A stretch of 64,000 bases of DNA, taken from Sipunculus nudus. Taxonomy: Eukaryota; Annelida; Sipuncula; Golfingiida; Sipunculidae. The notes under the pieces were generated by a model. The model ran no database searches. It was given only the letters and a program-made list of their open reading frames with translations, and was not told the origin of the DNA. Location of the stretch: contig CM049309.1 of assembly GCA_026874595.1 (NCBI GenBank), positions 7,400,576 to 7,464,575 of the forward strand, read 5' to 3'. Made by a program: the position numbers and the translations under genes. Positions 1 through 11,865 of the stretch are shown piece after piece; within the stretch, counting starts at the first letter, position 1; each line of letters opens with the position of its first letter.

Positions 1-649
1 CTTTTTACGGACCCGGGTTTGCACCTTCACATTATTCGGGCCCGATCAAAAATTACGGGCAGCCCTGGTACGACGATCAACTGAATTCGGATGGTTATTA
101 ATTAATGAAAAATATGTCATGATGTGATTGATGTAAACACGGGCACTGATGAAAATCGCCGTCCGATTGAAAAAAAACGATGTCCTTTTATTCCAACGGA
201 ATTTTTCCAAACGTCTCACATGTCAGCAGCCGTAGGGACGCGTTGTTAAAATGGCCCTTATCTCTGGTGCGGGCACCTATGGTGCATGTTTGTAGTAAAA
301 AGTGCCAGCGATTTGGTAAACAAGGGTTTCAAACCTGGATATCAGGTACTTGTTCAAGATGATTGGACCGCAACAAAAGAAAATCTGAGGTGATAAACCA
401 ACAATTTATTATCTAAAAATCAACATTACTACTGCTGTTTGTTTTTTTTTTTAAATATTATGAAAGAAAAAAAAAACAAAGCTTGTCCGAACATACCCTC
501 TGCTCTGAAGTTCCTGCACTTGAGTTTCTCTTGGGTCACGTGTGTCATTTGACTTTGTCGGGAACATTCATTTTGATCCCGGGTACAATACATTCATGCA
601 AATTTTTCCCCTTGGTACTCTTTCCAAATGTGCAGGTCTCGCATGCGGG
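1..649. other. Non-coding, nothing recognised
   Basis: AT-rich DNA with short homopolymer runs (A at 170-177 and 469-478, T near 440). No open frame has recognisable protein similarity. Confidence 0.5.
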
Positions 650-812
650 CAACACATTTACATGTATTTGTATAGTATTTGATTAAATACATCCAATACG
701 GAGGCCAAATACAAATGCAAATGCAAATATTATAATTGAACACAACACAAATGCAAATACACAATGTAGCTGTATTTGAATACAAATATGTATTTGACCC
801 CAACCCTGCAAG
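650..812. repeat. ATACAAATGCAAAT-rich cluster, possible end of a hAT-type nonautonomous element
   Basis: The stretch is built from degenerate copies of CAAATACAAATGCAAAT in both orientations. Three perfect ATGCAAAT octamers lie at 715-722, 721-728 and 751-758. Read on the minus strand, the right edge is GCAGGGTTGGGGTCAAATAC, which resembles the CAGGGTTGGG-type terminus followed by subterminal repeats seen in hAT-derived MITEs. The left end was not defined. Confidence 0.35.
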
Positions 813-1082
813 AAATGCATTACCATTTGTATTTTGAAGTTTTTATATATATGGTGAACTTTGTCAGAGCATGATGAATCAGATGATCCTTTTTCTTTGC
901 TTCAACAGTCATTAAGATACCCTTGTTGCTCGTTTTCTATATTTACAATTCCATATCTAAATTAAATGTTATCTTTGTAGTCATAGTGATATTGCTTATG
1001 CTTTTTTCAGCTTAAAACTTTTGATATTTAAACAAAGTTTCTGAGGGAATGTGATAGGTCTGGTGGGAATGCTAAGAAAATT

Positions 1083-1108
1083 GTTGCATTCCCGCGAGGG
1101 AATGTAAC
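1083..1108. repeat. Short inverted repeat
   Basis: CATTCCC (1087-1093) and GGGAATG (1098-1104) flank a GCGA loop, and the pairing extends to 10 of 11 bases if flanking GTTG and TAAC are included. The surrounding 813-1134 shows no gene. Confidence 0.5.
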
Positions 1109-1132
1109 AAAATTTGATTATTTCGACCCCTG

Positions 1133-1134
<2 letters not shown>

Positions 1135-1191
<57 letters not shown>
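1135..1191. repeat. (TA)n microsatellite
   Basis: About 28 uninterrupted TA units. Confidence 0.97.
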
Positions 1192-1192
<1 letters not shown>

Positions 1193-1383
1193 GGCCAAGC
1201 AAATTTCGCACTCACTGTGTAAATATATATACCCGAGCACATCCATAAATAGTCTTCTGAACTAAAAATAAAACATGCAAATAAAACATTTAAGACACTG
1301 ATGCAGATTTAAACACGGACTTGGAGACATATCTGCATGCAATATATTCACCATTATCGGCTACTACATGTTTGATTATATTA

Positions 1384-1412
1384 AAATAATAATAATAATA
1401 ATAATAGCCTTG

Positions 1413-1475
<63 letters not shown>
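1384..1475. repeat. (AAT)n then (TA)n microsatellites
   Basis: An imperfect AAT tract at 1384-1406 is followed by about 30 TA units at 1415-1475. Confidence 0.95.
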
Positions 1476-1476
<1 letters not shown>

Positions 1477-1528
1477 CAGTGTAGTTTACAGTGCTTCATT
1501 GTGAACAATCCGACTCTGTTTTATTTAG

Positions 1529-1572
1529 CCCCCCCCCACCCCCACCCCCACCCCCACTCTGCACCTTACATT

Positions 1573-1606
<34 letters not shown>

Positions 1607-1622
1607 TACATATATATATATA
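1529..1622. repeat. C-rich tract followed by interrupted (TA)n
   Basis: CCCCCACCCCCA-type repeats at 1529-1557 give four or more G-runs on the minus strand, so a G-quadruplex is possible. TA repeats follow at 1578-1622. Confidence 0.9.
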
Positions 1623-1670
1623 TTCTTTTTGTCACGTACACCCCACTAAAATAGATTAGAATACTAACCA

Positions 1671-4015
1671 AAACTAGACGACCATAGGTCGGACGCTTGC
1701 CGGAAGTTGAAATCACAAACAGACGGACAAACAGAACAAACTTTCGGTTTTCTAACAATTGAGTGACTTTCAGAATGACTGGTGAAAAGTTTGGCCTGTT
1801 TAACGACATGTTCACACAAAAGAACATGAAAGCAGACATAGCTGACAACAACTGACAAACAGACAGACATACTGACAAAGTGACACAATTAAGCTTTAGC
1901 CAGATGACTTAACCAGGTTATGGATAAGACTCAGAGGAAGAAAATAAAATTTAATTTTTGGGAAGGTCATGTGCAGCTCCCACTAGCGGCAATATCCGGA
2001 AAATGAAGAATCTTTTTCGAGATATTAGTGTAAGACATAACATGTACCAGTTTCAAAAGGATTCCTTCAAAACTGTGGAATGGTATATGTAAGACACAAG
2101 AAAAAGCAATCAGGCGAATTTGAGGACAACTGATAAACAGACAGACATACCAACAAAGTAACACAAGAATGAGACCACATGACTTACTCAGGTGTTGGGG
2201 AAGACCAACAGGAAGAAAATAAGTAATATTTTCTTTAATTGAGAATTATAGTTATGGAGATATGGCCAAAAACATGATATGTTGGGGAGGGTCATGGGCA
2301 GCGCCCCCTAGTGGCCATATTCGGAAAATGAAAATTCATTTTGAGATATTTGTGTAAGACATAACATGTACCAGTTTTAAAAGAATTCCTTCAAAACTGT
2401 GGCCTGTAGAATGCTATATATGCGAAAACCAGCAAGCAGGCGAATTTGAGGACAACTGACAAACAGACAGACATACTGACAAAGTGACAAAAGATTTAGA
2501 CCAGATGACTTTCCCAGGTAATCAAGAAGACCAAGAGGAAGAAACCAAGCTATAGTTTCTGTAACTGAGGTTTATAGTTTTGGAGATATGTCCAAAAATT
2601 TTTATGTTCGGGAGGTTCAAGTGCAGCGCCCCCTAGCGGCCATATCCGGAAAATGAAAAATTTGTTTCTAGATATTAATGTCATACATAAGATATATCAG
2701 TTTCAAAATGATTCCTGCATAATTGTAGACTCTAGTCTATTACTTAGTGATATCTCGAAATATCCCTTAACGAGATATTGTACGAGATATTGCGAGAATT
2801 TTAATATATCAAATAACACTTATTGAATACTACCTAATACAAAAAACTAGACCTCTCTAGCTTTAAAACTGACAAAGTTAGAAAAATAAGACCATTTATC
2901 ATGACTTTTCCCTGAAAATATGTAACCATGGTTACCGCCAATTTGAGTCAGCTACACACGAGAAGAAAGGCCTTGGAATGACAATTAAAACTAGACGACC
3001 ATAGGTCGGACGCTTGCCGGAAGTTGAAATCACAAACAGACGGACAAACAGAACAAACTTTCGGTTTTCTAACAATTCAGTGACTTTCAGAACGACTAGT
3101 GAAAAGTTAGGCCTGTTTAACGACATATTTCACACAAAAGAACATGAAAGCAGACATAGCTGACAACAACTGACAAACAGACAGACATACTGACAAAGTG
3201 ACACAAGTTTAAACCAGATGACTTAACCAGGTTATGGATAAGACTCAGAGGAAGAAAATAAAATTTAATTTTTGGGAAGGTCATGTGCAGCGCCCCCTAG
3301 CGGCAATATCCGGAAAATGAAGAATCTTTTTCGAGATATTAGTGTAAGACACAAGAAAAAGCAATCAGGCGAATTTGAGGACAACTGATTAACAGACAGA
3401 CATACCAACAAAGTAACACAAGAATGAGACCACATGACTTTACTCAGGTGTTGGGGAAGACCAAGAGGAAGAAAATAAGTAATATTTTCTTTAATTGAGA
3501 ATTATAGTTATGGAGATATGGCCAAAAACATGATATGTTGAGGCGGGTCAAGTGCAGCGCCCCCTAGTGGCCAAATTCGAAAATTGAAAAATTCGTTTCG
3601 AGATATTTGTGTAAGACATAACATGTACCAGTTTTAAAAGAATTCCTTCAAAACTGTGGCCTGTAGAATGCTATATATGCGGCCATATTCGGAAAATGAA
3701 AATTCATTTCGAGATATTAGTGAAGGACATTAAATTTACCAGTTTCAGAAGGATTCCTTCCAAACTGTGGCCTGTAGAATGCTATAAGTAACACGCAAGA
3801 ACCAGCAAGAAGGAAAAATTGCGACAGCTGACAAACAGACAGACATACTGAGATAGTGACACACTCAGAGGAAGAAAATAAAAATATGGCCAATGTAATG
3901 ATATGTGTGCGAGGGTCGTGTGCAGCGCCCCTAGCAGCTATAATCAAAAATGAAAAATCAATTTCGAGATACTAGTGTAGTTTCAAAAAGATTCCTGCAA
4001 CAATGTGGCCTTTGG
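1671..4015. repeat. 325-bp tandem repeat array with a 1.3-kb higher-order duplication
   Basis: An anchor CAGCGCCCCCTAG(T/C)GGC recurs near 1974, 2299, 2624, 3288, 3555 and 3923, with 325-bp spacing where intact. Each unit also carries a 'GGAAAATGAA' block, a 'GAGATATT' block, and a CAAACAGACAGACATAC block. The segment starting AAACTAGACGACCATAGG at 1671 recurs at 2988, so a block of about 1.3 kb was itself duplicated. The second copy lacks roughly 58 bp between two GTAAGACA direct repeats, which explains the 267-bp spacing from 3288 to 3555. The minus-strand open frames rich in SVCLSVCQ come from the CAGACAGACA blocks and are not genes. Confidence 0.88.
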
Positions 4016-4055
4016 CGCAAGATGAATGAAATCAGACAAACACAACTGAGCAACA

Positions 4056-4087
4056 TGCTTGCCGAAATCGAAGATTTTCGGCAAGCA
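4056..4087. repeat. Perfect 12-bp inverted repeat
   Basis: TGCTTGCCGAAA at 4056-4067 and TTTCGGCAAGCA at 4076-4087 are separated by 8 nt. It lies about 40 nt past the last 325-bp unit and may mark the end of that element. Related GCTTGCCGGAAG words occur at the left end of both 1.3-kb blocks (1694 and 3011). Confidence 0.8.
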
Positions 4088-4690
4088 ATAATACCACCCT
4101 TAAATGACTGACCTACAGTATCCTCCGAGAAGAAAGAGTCGTCATTTTGAATGCCCGCCTATGGTCACGTGCTGTAACTGTCAAACAGTTAACCTGTTGT
4201 TACACAACAGCGCATGTGCCTATCCTGGCACCATCAGGCTTGTTTTAGTTTATTCTGTTTATCTTTTTTTATAATTTTAACTGCAAATTCGCTAAGTATG
4301 ATATTTACATTAGAAAATTATTGATACAAGGAAGACGTTAAGCATTTTAAATATATTCGTACATAAGCAAACAAGGGAACTACTTATAGTCGGAGGCGAA
4401 ATGTTAGGGGATGTACCACGTCTAGAGTCCATATGACTATTAGTCCCGCTGCGTGTGTGTTGTGACACACTAATTATTTTGGCCCAATGTTCGCGAAAAA
4501 TACCTGCGGTTATATATATCCTTTGTACAATCGGTAAACCGAAATCGGTAAATGTTTGTAATTTAGGAAAAGGCTTTTAATATACCATATGCTAATGTTC
4601 CTAGAGATCCTATTGGCCTGATTATAAAAAAATAGTATGCAAAAATACAAACATCCTAGGGCATGCGGCCCGCCATTAGATGATCAGGCA

Positions 4691-4720
4691 AGGTGAGCGT
4701 CATGACCCGCGGGTCACTTG
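4691..4720. repeat. Right-end fragment of the AGCTCAGCTGAC element family
   Basis: AGGTGAGCGTCATGACCC and GGGTCACTTG match the right end of the elements at 57431-57457 and 9650-9674. It holds a perfect 14-bp palindrome TGACCCGCGGGTCA at 4703-4716. No matching left end was identified nearby. Confidence 0.55.
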
Positions 4721-5514
4721 ATTTTATCAGGTTTTTAAGAAGGGAACACGTGTTTTTTTTCACTTCTTGCGTATCATTAGATGACTCCACTCCAGATGTT
4801 TGTGTAATCTGTGTCCGTATTGTTAGTGTTTGAATATAATTGACTTCGTCTGCTTTATTGGAAAAACTAGTTGCGCCTGTTTATTGGTAAAATGTATTTT
4901 AGGAGCGTCAATTCAGTGTTTTGTTTAGTGTCCTTCAGAGAAGGGAATAAAAATTAGGCCGAGGTCTGAGTCAATTTTACTTCTCTCTTGCATATTGATT
5001 TAATCTGTCCGTAGTTTGACCGTAGGGCATTAGCATTTAAGTATTCGCTTCCTAAATCCAGTTGTCCATTACTGGATTACAAGGGATATACCTTAAATAA
5101 CACTTGCTGTTGTGGTTGACAGCCCGCCTATGCAATGAGCTCTGCCTTACGCTCAGGATGTCGGGATAGGCTTGTTTCAGCATTTGTTTGGTAAAGCCCA
5201 AAACAGACTAACGCGCCATGCGTGCAGCTCGCGACAAATTCAAAACACTATACCCGGCTTCAACGCGCACCACATGCATCAGATTGCATGGTACTTAACA
5301 ACCACCTGTTGTTTATTTTGTTAGTTTAGCAAAATTAGTAATCTTTATGATAAGCATTGGTTTAATTGTGTACAAATATGTATCTGTTTGTGACCAAAAA
5401 TGTTCCATGACAGAACTCAATAACTATTCTTAATTATATTTATATATTGGCGTTGCTTTGTTGCACGTTTCTAAAATTGAAATGAGTCATAACGAACGGG
5501 TTATCCGCCATTTA

Positions 5515-5562
<48 letters not shown>

Positions 5563-7112
5563 TTACTGAAAGGGTTTGGTTGCCGTTCCAGGATTAAAGT
5601 GCTCGATACATTAAAGTAAAGCTGCTATAAGGTCATAAAAAAACCTCGATGCATTACTGTCACAACCGGTAGTACTTGGCACTGACCAGGTGACTGATTT
5701 GACTTGGTTTGTGTTTGTTCATGTTCGCGTGCGTTTGTGTGATTATTTACGGTTGATTGGTTTTCGCTGTTTGATACCTGCAAGTGTCACGGTGTTCGCT
5801 TCGTTTATTCTTTGTGAGATTCTTTTGTACGTCTTGATTTGTAGCTTCTTTTTGACCGACTCGATTTTTTTATAAATAGTTATAATACTCAACGTAACAA
5901 TGTTGAAATCTTTTTTTTTTTAATTGTAAAACAATGCTGAAAATCCAGCATGAGCAGGTACATGCAAAATAACTTCATATTTACTTCTGCATTTTTCACG
6001 AAAGTTCATATTTTAATGGACGGACGAAAACAATTAATACTTATGATAAGACGTGAGATACATGTCAAGGAAAGGTATTCCTTTATCATTATATTATCTG
6101 ATAATGCAATTACCTATAACAAAATTATTAATATTGATTTAGCATAAACTGGATTCCGATTCCTTAAAGTAAATTTGTTTTTATTTATTTTTCCACAAAA
6201 CATGAGGTTGTGTGATTTGTTAAAAAGCTATTGGCAAATCTATTTTATTAATAAGACCTTGTGATTTTTTAATTCCCATCTGCAGATTTGGCAGTAAACT
6301 TGAATTCAATATGGTCTCATCAGCAGTATATTATATCCGTAATTTTTTGCCATTTTCAATAAGTTTTAAAATTTACGTCATCAAGCGCAGTTCTTCACTA
6401 AACCTGTTAACGATGTGGAACGCGGCGTCTCCTATATATCTACGTACCGTGTGCAAAACCACAGTATCTTTTCCCGTTCTTTCAGTGTGTCAACAAACTT
6501 TCATTTTGCTCACTTCGGATCACTTTTTCATATCGAACGTACCTTACTCGTAAAGGTTCTTTAAAAACTTGTGTGATTTCAAACAATGGTTCACATGGCT
6601 ACTGGATTTTAAAAGAATGTCATAGGGTCACAAGATTGACTCACGTATATTCATTATAAATAACGTATTGATTTTTTTTTTACTTCTTGAAAGATATCAG
6701 TGAACTAAGCTTATTATATTAAAACTTTTTCTACACAACTCCCTTTATTGCACGGTAAGAGAACGGATTTAAGGGGCGACCATGAAGACAGTTGGTGTCG
6801 AATTCCTCTCGTTAGCAAGATTTATTTTCTTATAAAAAAATTCATATATTTCCTATCTTCACGCAGTCTTTGCATGATGCCAGCAGAGTGGAGCTGACGA
6901 TACTATAGTTCATGTATAGTCTTCAAAAACTGAAATGGCATTTCTGTTTTTTTTTTTTTTTTTATCTGTATGGCACTTAAACTCTTTCAAACATATAAAG
7001 GATTACTACCTGATGCAGTTTATCTTCTGGTTTTCTCGCCCAACTGTGACTATACTTCATATACATGACATGTGCAGGTGTAGCGATATGAGATAACCCC
7101 TGCTTCAGATTA
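4721..7112. other. Non-coding, nothing recognised apart from a microsatellite
   Basis: About 21 TA units lie at 5518-5559. Open frames of 60-80 codons here have no recognisable similarity and match chance expectation for AT-rich DNA. Confidence 0.5.
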
Positions 7113-7165
7113 AAGGGGGGTAATCTGAAATGGGGAGGGTAACCTGTAATGGGGGTTGGGGGTTA
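7113..7165 (+). repeat. G-rich tract, potential G-quadruplex
   Basis: Runs GGGGGG, GGGG, GGG, GGGGG and GGGGG occur within about 50 nt, arranged as degenerate copies of GGGGTAACCTGTAAT. Regions 7166-7894 show nothing else. Confidence 0.55.
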
Positions 7166-7894
7166 ACCTTAATTTTTTTCACTGGGTACATATTAAATTT
7201 AATCGTTTACCTTATGTTAATGAGAATAGGAATTACTCTCCTGCCTATCTTGACAAGTGGGTAAGCTTAGCCACTATAAGCGCTACAAACCAAACGTCTT
7301 CTGACAGCACCTAAGCTAAGTTCAAATTCAGATGATTATCTGGCAACGTCCACGGCGTAGACAACGCCAATGCGTTTTGGGTGAACACATTCACCCGTCG
7401 CGCGGCAAAATTTTTAATCGGAGACAAAATCGCACGTGTTTTGTTTATGACGATGGACCTCCAGGGGGACGATATCCTTCCAAATATTGCCTTTGACTTA
7501 AATTACCGTGCAGTCAAGAAGAAGAAGTAAAGGGATATACTTGATCCAATTTATTAATCAAAGACAAAGACAGAAACGAACATATTGGAATTTATTCATA
7601 TTCCTTATGACAATTAAGAGTGATTCAGATTATATTCTCGTGAGTTTATAGACAAAAGTTATTTTCCTTTTATTTACCCTTTAAGCCGATAGTTTCCTTT
7701 TCGGGGCACCAAAGTGGCAAAGAATGCCTGTACATGGTAGAAGTGACGTCATTTTATGGGAGTGGCGCCGTACAAATATGTCCGGCAACGGCAAAAAGTC
7801 CGGCGCTCACAGACCGATTCAAAAATAGCCAGATAGTCGTACCGCATTGCCGTTGCTCATGTTAACACTCCAACGAAATTTCATAAGACCAATT

Positions 7895-9685
7895 GTTAGC
7901 TCAGCTGACTATAAGTCATTTGAGCTACAGTTATGGTCCATTGTTCGTCGTCTGTCCGTCCATACGTTAGACTAACACGTTTTGAAACCGCTAGACGTGC
8001 GCAAAAATTCGGCTTACTATTAGATGTCTCCAAGATCTCCAACAAAACCTAAAACTGGGTCACTGTGACTTTGTTCCTCAATTTTCTATTAAAAAAACTA
8101 TTATCACACTTCAGGACTGACTAATATCTAAACCATTCATCTGTTTTTCTTCATATTTAACCTAGATATTCCCGTATATAGTTCTTATGTACATGCTAAA
8201 AATTATGTCAGTGTTACGTATTTTTTTAAGTTATGGGCCCAAACAGAATGCACTTTGTAAAAAATCAAGAAAGATATAAACTCGCTTAACATGATAAATG
8301 TTGAAGCTAGAGACTTTTTTCCAAGGATATAACTTTATTTAATCAAGATTCAATTGTATACCCAAACGTAGATCTGAATTTTGTAAATGTTTTATATTAT
8401 TGGCTTAAATATAAAATCAGTACCTAAAATTCTGCCCAAATTTGATCATGGCACGTTTCTTTCCTGTAGGTACATTTGATTTAATTTTCATAGCAGGTAC
8501 ACATAAGGATTTATTCTGTTGAATTCTGAAATTTGAAAATAAAACCTAAAAACTTAGCGAAAAAAAGTTTTTTTTTCAGAGGCTCTATTGTTTTCATTTG
8601 CATTGTCAAGCTCCAACTCCCCCACCCCCACTTCTGGTCACTACAGCCCTCACTTGGAACCTTATTTGTGACAGGTACCCCCCCCCCCCCCGAGGGTATT
8701 GCAGTAATTGATTTTAATGTTAAATGTTTTTAAGTTTTAGCTGTTTCCACTCCAATGTACAAAACTTTTCTTGAAAAAATAATTCAAGGAGTAATCCAGA
8801 AGATGCCATGTTGTGGTAATTTAGCATTTTTAAAGAAATTAATTTCCTTTTAAGTAATTTAATAAAAAAATAAATAAACATCTGTGTGCAACATATGATG
8901 TTACCTTACCAAATTAGCTATAAATTTTGATCCATTTTAGAAATGTGAATCAACTTAAATATTCATATACTTACGTTAAATTTAGGTGTATAGTAAAATT
9001 TATAAAGTTGAAAAAAAAATCTGTAATAAGAAATGAGGATCTAATGAAAGCATTTGTTTTATATTTACCTCCCTCAATAGAATGGGAATTAAAATGATTA
9101 GCTTTATTCCCTGATGGGAACGTGATGGTAACTGTATACATTTTATGAAATAAAAAAAATGGTTTAATTAAAAAAATAAAGGATCTAATTGGACAAATGT
9201 GTAAACTGTCAACAGCTTATCAAAAAGCCTACCAATGATAATGGTAATAGTATTCACAAACTGCTTACAAGCTTCAGTTTCAACATTAGGAAACACATGG
9301 TCAGATCATAACATATTATTTGCAACAACTTCTTCAATCTTATCAAACAACTTGCTTACATGGGGCCTGGACAGTTCGATCCTCGGTGTGGCCATGTGAG
9401 TGGGTTGTAGTTGCCCGTCCAAGGCCGGTGGTTTTCTCCGGGTTCTCCAGTTTCCTCCACCCCTACAGACTACCGAACGCCATCATCTTTGCCATGGAGA
9501 GTGCCTTGATTGGTTTAATAACTATTTGTATAATCCATGTAAAATAAATAAGTTTATAAATAAAACCATGGCCTATATATTACTTCTTCTTCTCAGACTT
9601 TATCTCCATTTGATATTATTCTAAATTTTTACCTTCAAGGTCAACTATAGCTGAGCACAGTGACCCATGGGTTCCTCGTTTTGCC
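7895..9685 (+). mobile_element. Degraded nonautonomous element, AGCTCAGCTGAC family
   Basis: The left edge, TTAGCTCAGCTGACTATAAGTC (7896 onward), matches the left edge of the 54036 element. It is followed by a GTCGTCTGTCCGTCC stretch. The right edge near 9650-9674 (CTGAGCACAGTGACCCATGG) matches the 57431 right end with differences. No coding capacity was found. A SINE-like fragment lies inside it. Confidence 0.5.
9335..9550 (+). mobile_element. tRNA-derived SINE fragment
   Basis: A box-B-like AGTTCGATCC (9373-9382) precedes GGTGGTTTTCTCCGGGTTCT (9427-9446) and a TTTCCTCCACCCC block. The core resembles SINE bodies widespread in molluscs and other deuterostome/lophotrochozoan genomes. The 5' tRNA head with box A is missing or degraded. 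The fragment ends in an A/T-rich tail, AAAATAAATAAG. Confidence 0.6.
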
Positions 9686-10696
9686 ATTGCCGCATTATCG
9701 TTGCCGGGTTGTCGTTGCCTGTAAAACGGATAAATGTATACACAGCTTTACACTCCTTACACAGTGGTTATACACTGTAGTCTTTACAAATTGATTACAC
9801 GCTTTCATCGGTCTGTGACAGCCCTGGTGTACAAACCCCGAAAAACTTGCTGTAAAAGCAGCGGTTAAAGCGAAGGAGACAGTTTATAGAACGACTAGTG
9901 CCTATAACTTAGGATGGTATATCAAACGCTTACAGTTAACCTTTTAGCGGATCAAGGTCAATTCCCATCTAAGAAACAACTGGAAGGAAATATCCTGCCT
10001 ATTTCATGTTTTAATCCACAAGATTTAACCATAATAACCATCCCAGATAACCCATCTTTAATTAATTCAGAAATCCTAGTTCTGTAACATGAAGCTCTAC
10101 AAACGTTCTTTTAATCCGTGAGAATACCGCCAGCACTCCCAAAGTGACCTATATTTAGCCCAACATTATGTCCAGTGGTTCCGAACTCATGATACATGAT
10201 CAACAACACACCTGAAGAGGGCAGCTAAAACAGACATGAAACACAATGAAAGTAGTTTTTTAAATTATACACAAAGACTGACATCCCATAACGGATCTTA
10301 CGCACGTCGCCATTTCTTTCTCCTATTCTTATCCCGTCATCTTCAAATTGGATTACATTTTCCTTTGGTACCAGCCACTTTTAAGCGTCCTCTGTGAAAA
10401 AATATGGAATCTCCGGCTATCACTGACATCCCGGTGATAATTTCCGGCTCCGTTTTCTTAAGTTCCGAGTTACACACGCTCCTTGATAGATTAATATGCC
10501 ACGATTACTTCACATACCGTAAGTAACTCCATGTCCTTCCCGGACTCAAAAGTGTTTCTGTTCCTACAAATGGGCCATTATTCACCCATGTAATCATGTT
10601 ATTAAAGGTATCTGTTTACGAACATCAGACATTTGCGCCAGATCAACCCTTCCGTCAGGGGTCGTTTCAGCTCGTCACGAACATCTTCTGTTTTGT
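9686..10696. other. Non-coding, nothing recognised
   Basis: No exon-like or repeat structure was identified. Confidence 0.45.
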
Positions 10697-10905
10697 CACA
10701 ATCCAAGGAAACACCTTCTGTTTACATTTCACCTACGCATGCGTACAGAATTTCATTAATTCCGTAAAGTCCTTAACACAAAACACCCATATTTATGCAA
10801 TTTGCCTTGAGACAATTTTTATTCACCACTAAAATGTCCGCTTCACTTCATTTACACCTACGTCGCTGGTGTAGAAGCCCCGGTGCATTGTGGGGGTCAG
10901 ATTTT
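10697..10905 (-). repeat. Dispersed repeat R1, inverted copy
   Basis: Its reverse complement aligns with 33908-34118 over about 210 bp. Shared blocks are ACAATGCAC(C/T)GGGGCTTCTAC, GAGGCAAATT, AAGGACTT, and GTGAAATGTAAAC. Shorter related pieces occur near 12895-12940 and 57895-57965. Confidence 0.7.
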
Positions 10906-11604
10906 AACTCCAACAATCCCTAAACAACAGAGTCGTACCATCTACGGCAAAAACCCGATACTAATAATTCGACCAAAATGTTTTTGATTCATATTAGACC
11001 AACAAAGTTGTATCGTATTAAGCCTGGTACACTGTTATTTATAACAGTATTTTTATTAGTTAATTTTCTATTTATTTACTAGTTTAATTATATTAATTTT
11101 TTAAATTTAAAAAACTGCGTTATTTTAAGCACCAAGAAAGAGTAAACCACTATAGGGTGGTATTAAATACAACTTACGACAAGAATTGTTTTCCATCATC
11201 TTTTTTTTTTCTTTCCTCTAAAATTTAACCAAATTTTAATTTTAGGCAAAAACACGGTAGCATAGACACTGAACCAAGTATATACTTTATCAATCTCTTG
11301 AGAGTTTAAAATAATTTTTACACTTATTTCACGGGTAGTTTTTTTTTTTTTATTTACATCCTGGTTACCATGCTTTGCGGCTTGTTACGGCTTGTAACTT
11401 GGTGAGATATATACTACAGAATAATGCCCGGTGCCTGTTATAGTTAAACTATTCCGCTTGAGACATTTATTTCAAATTTGTTCTTAAAATAGCTGAAAAA
11501 ATGAAAAATCCGTGACAAAGAGCACATAAGAAATTGGGATGATGCTTCTTATTCCTGTTTAATATATCTGAACTAAAAATATAATATCATTAATGATAAA
11601 TAAG

Positions 11605-11865
11605 AGATCTGCATTCCAAGGTGTACAGGCCTCCGCCATGTTGGCATTCACTTATTTGTCCCTTATTCCCAGGCTAATTCGTATGCATAAGTGATTTTAC
11701 ATTTGTAAATATGTATTTATGACCATCCTTTAATCAGGTTATGTGCCGGGTCAACACTATAATCCAGTCAATTATTCAATTAATGATTGCATGAGTTATT
11801 TTATTAACAAACACACACGCACAAACCGGGATGAAGGCATACCCTCCCGGCGGAGGCAATTAACA
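11605..11865 (+). mobile_element. AGGCCTCCGCC-ended nonautonomous element, copy 1 (internally shortened)
   Basis: The left end CAGGCCTCCGCCATG is at 11626 and the right end CCCGGCGGAGGCAAT ends at 11860, giving inverted termini of the GCCTCCGCC type. An AACAAACACACACGCAC stretch precedes the right end, as in the other copies. It lacks part of the interior seen at 18620-19030. Confidence 0.7.

Noticed and set aside
1606-3947. Several minus frames with SVCLSVCQ-like peptides
   Set aside because: They translate the CAGACAGACA part of the 325-bp tandem units and recur with the repeat.
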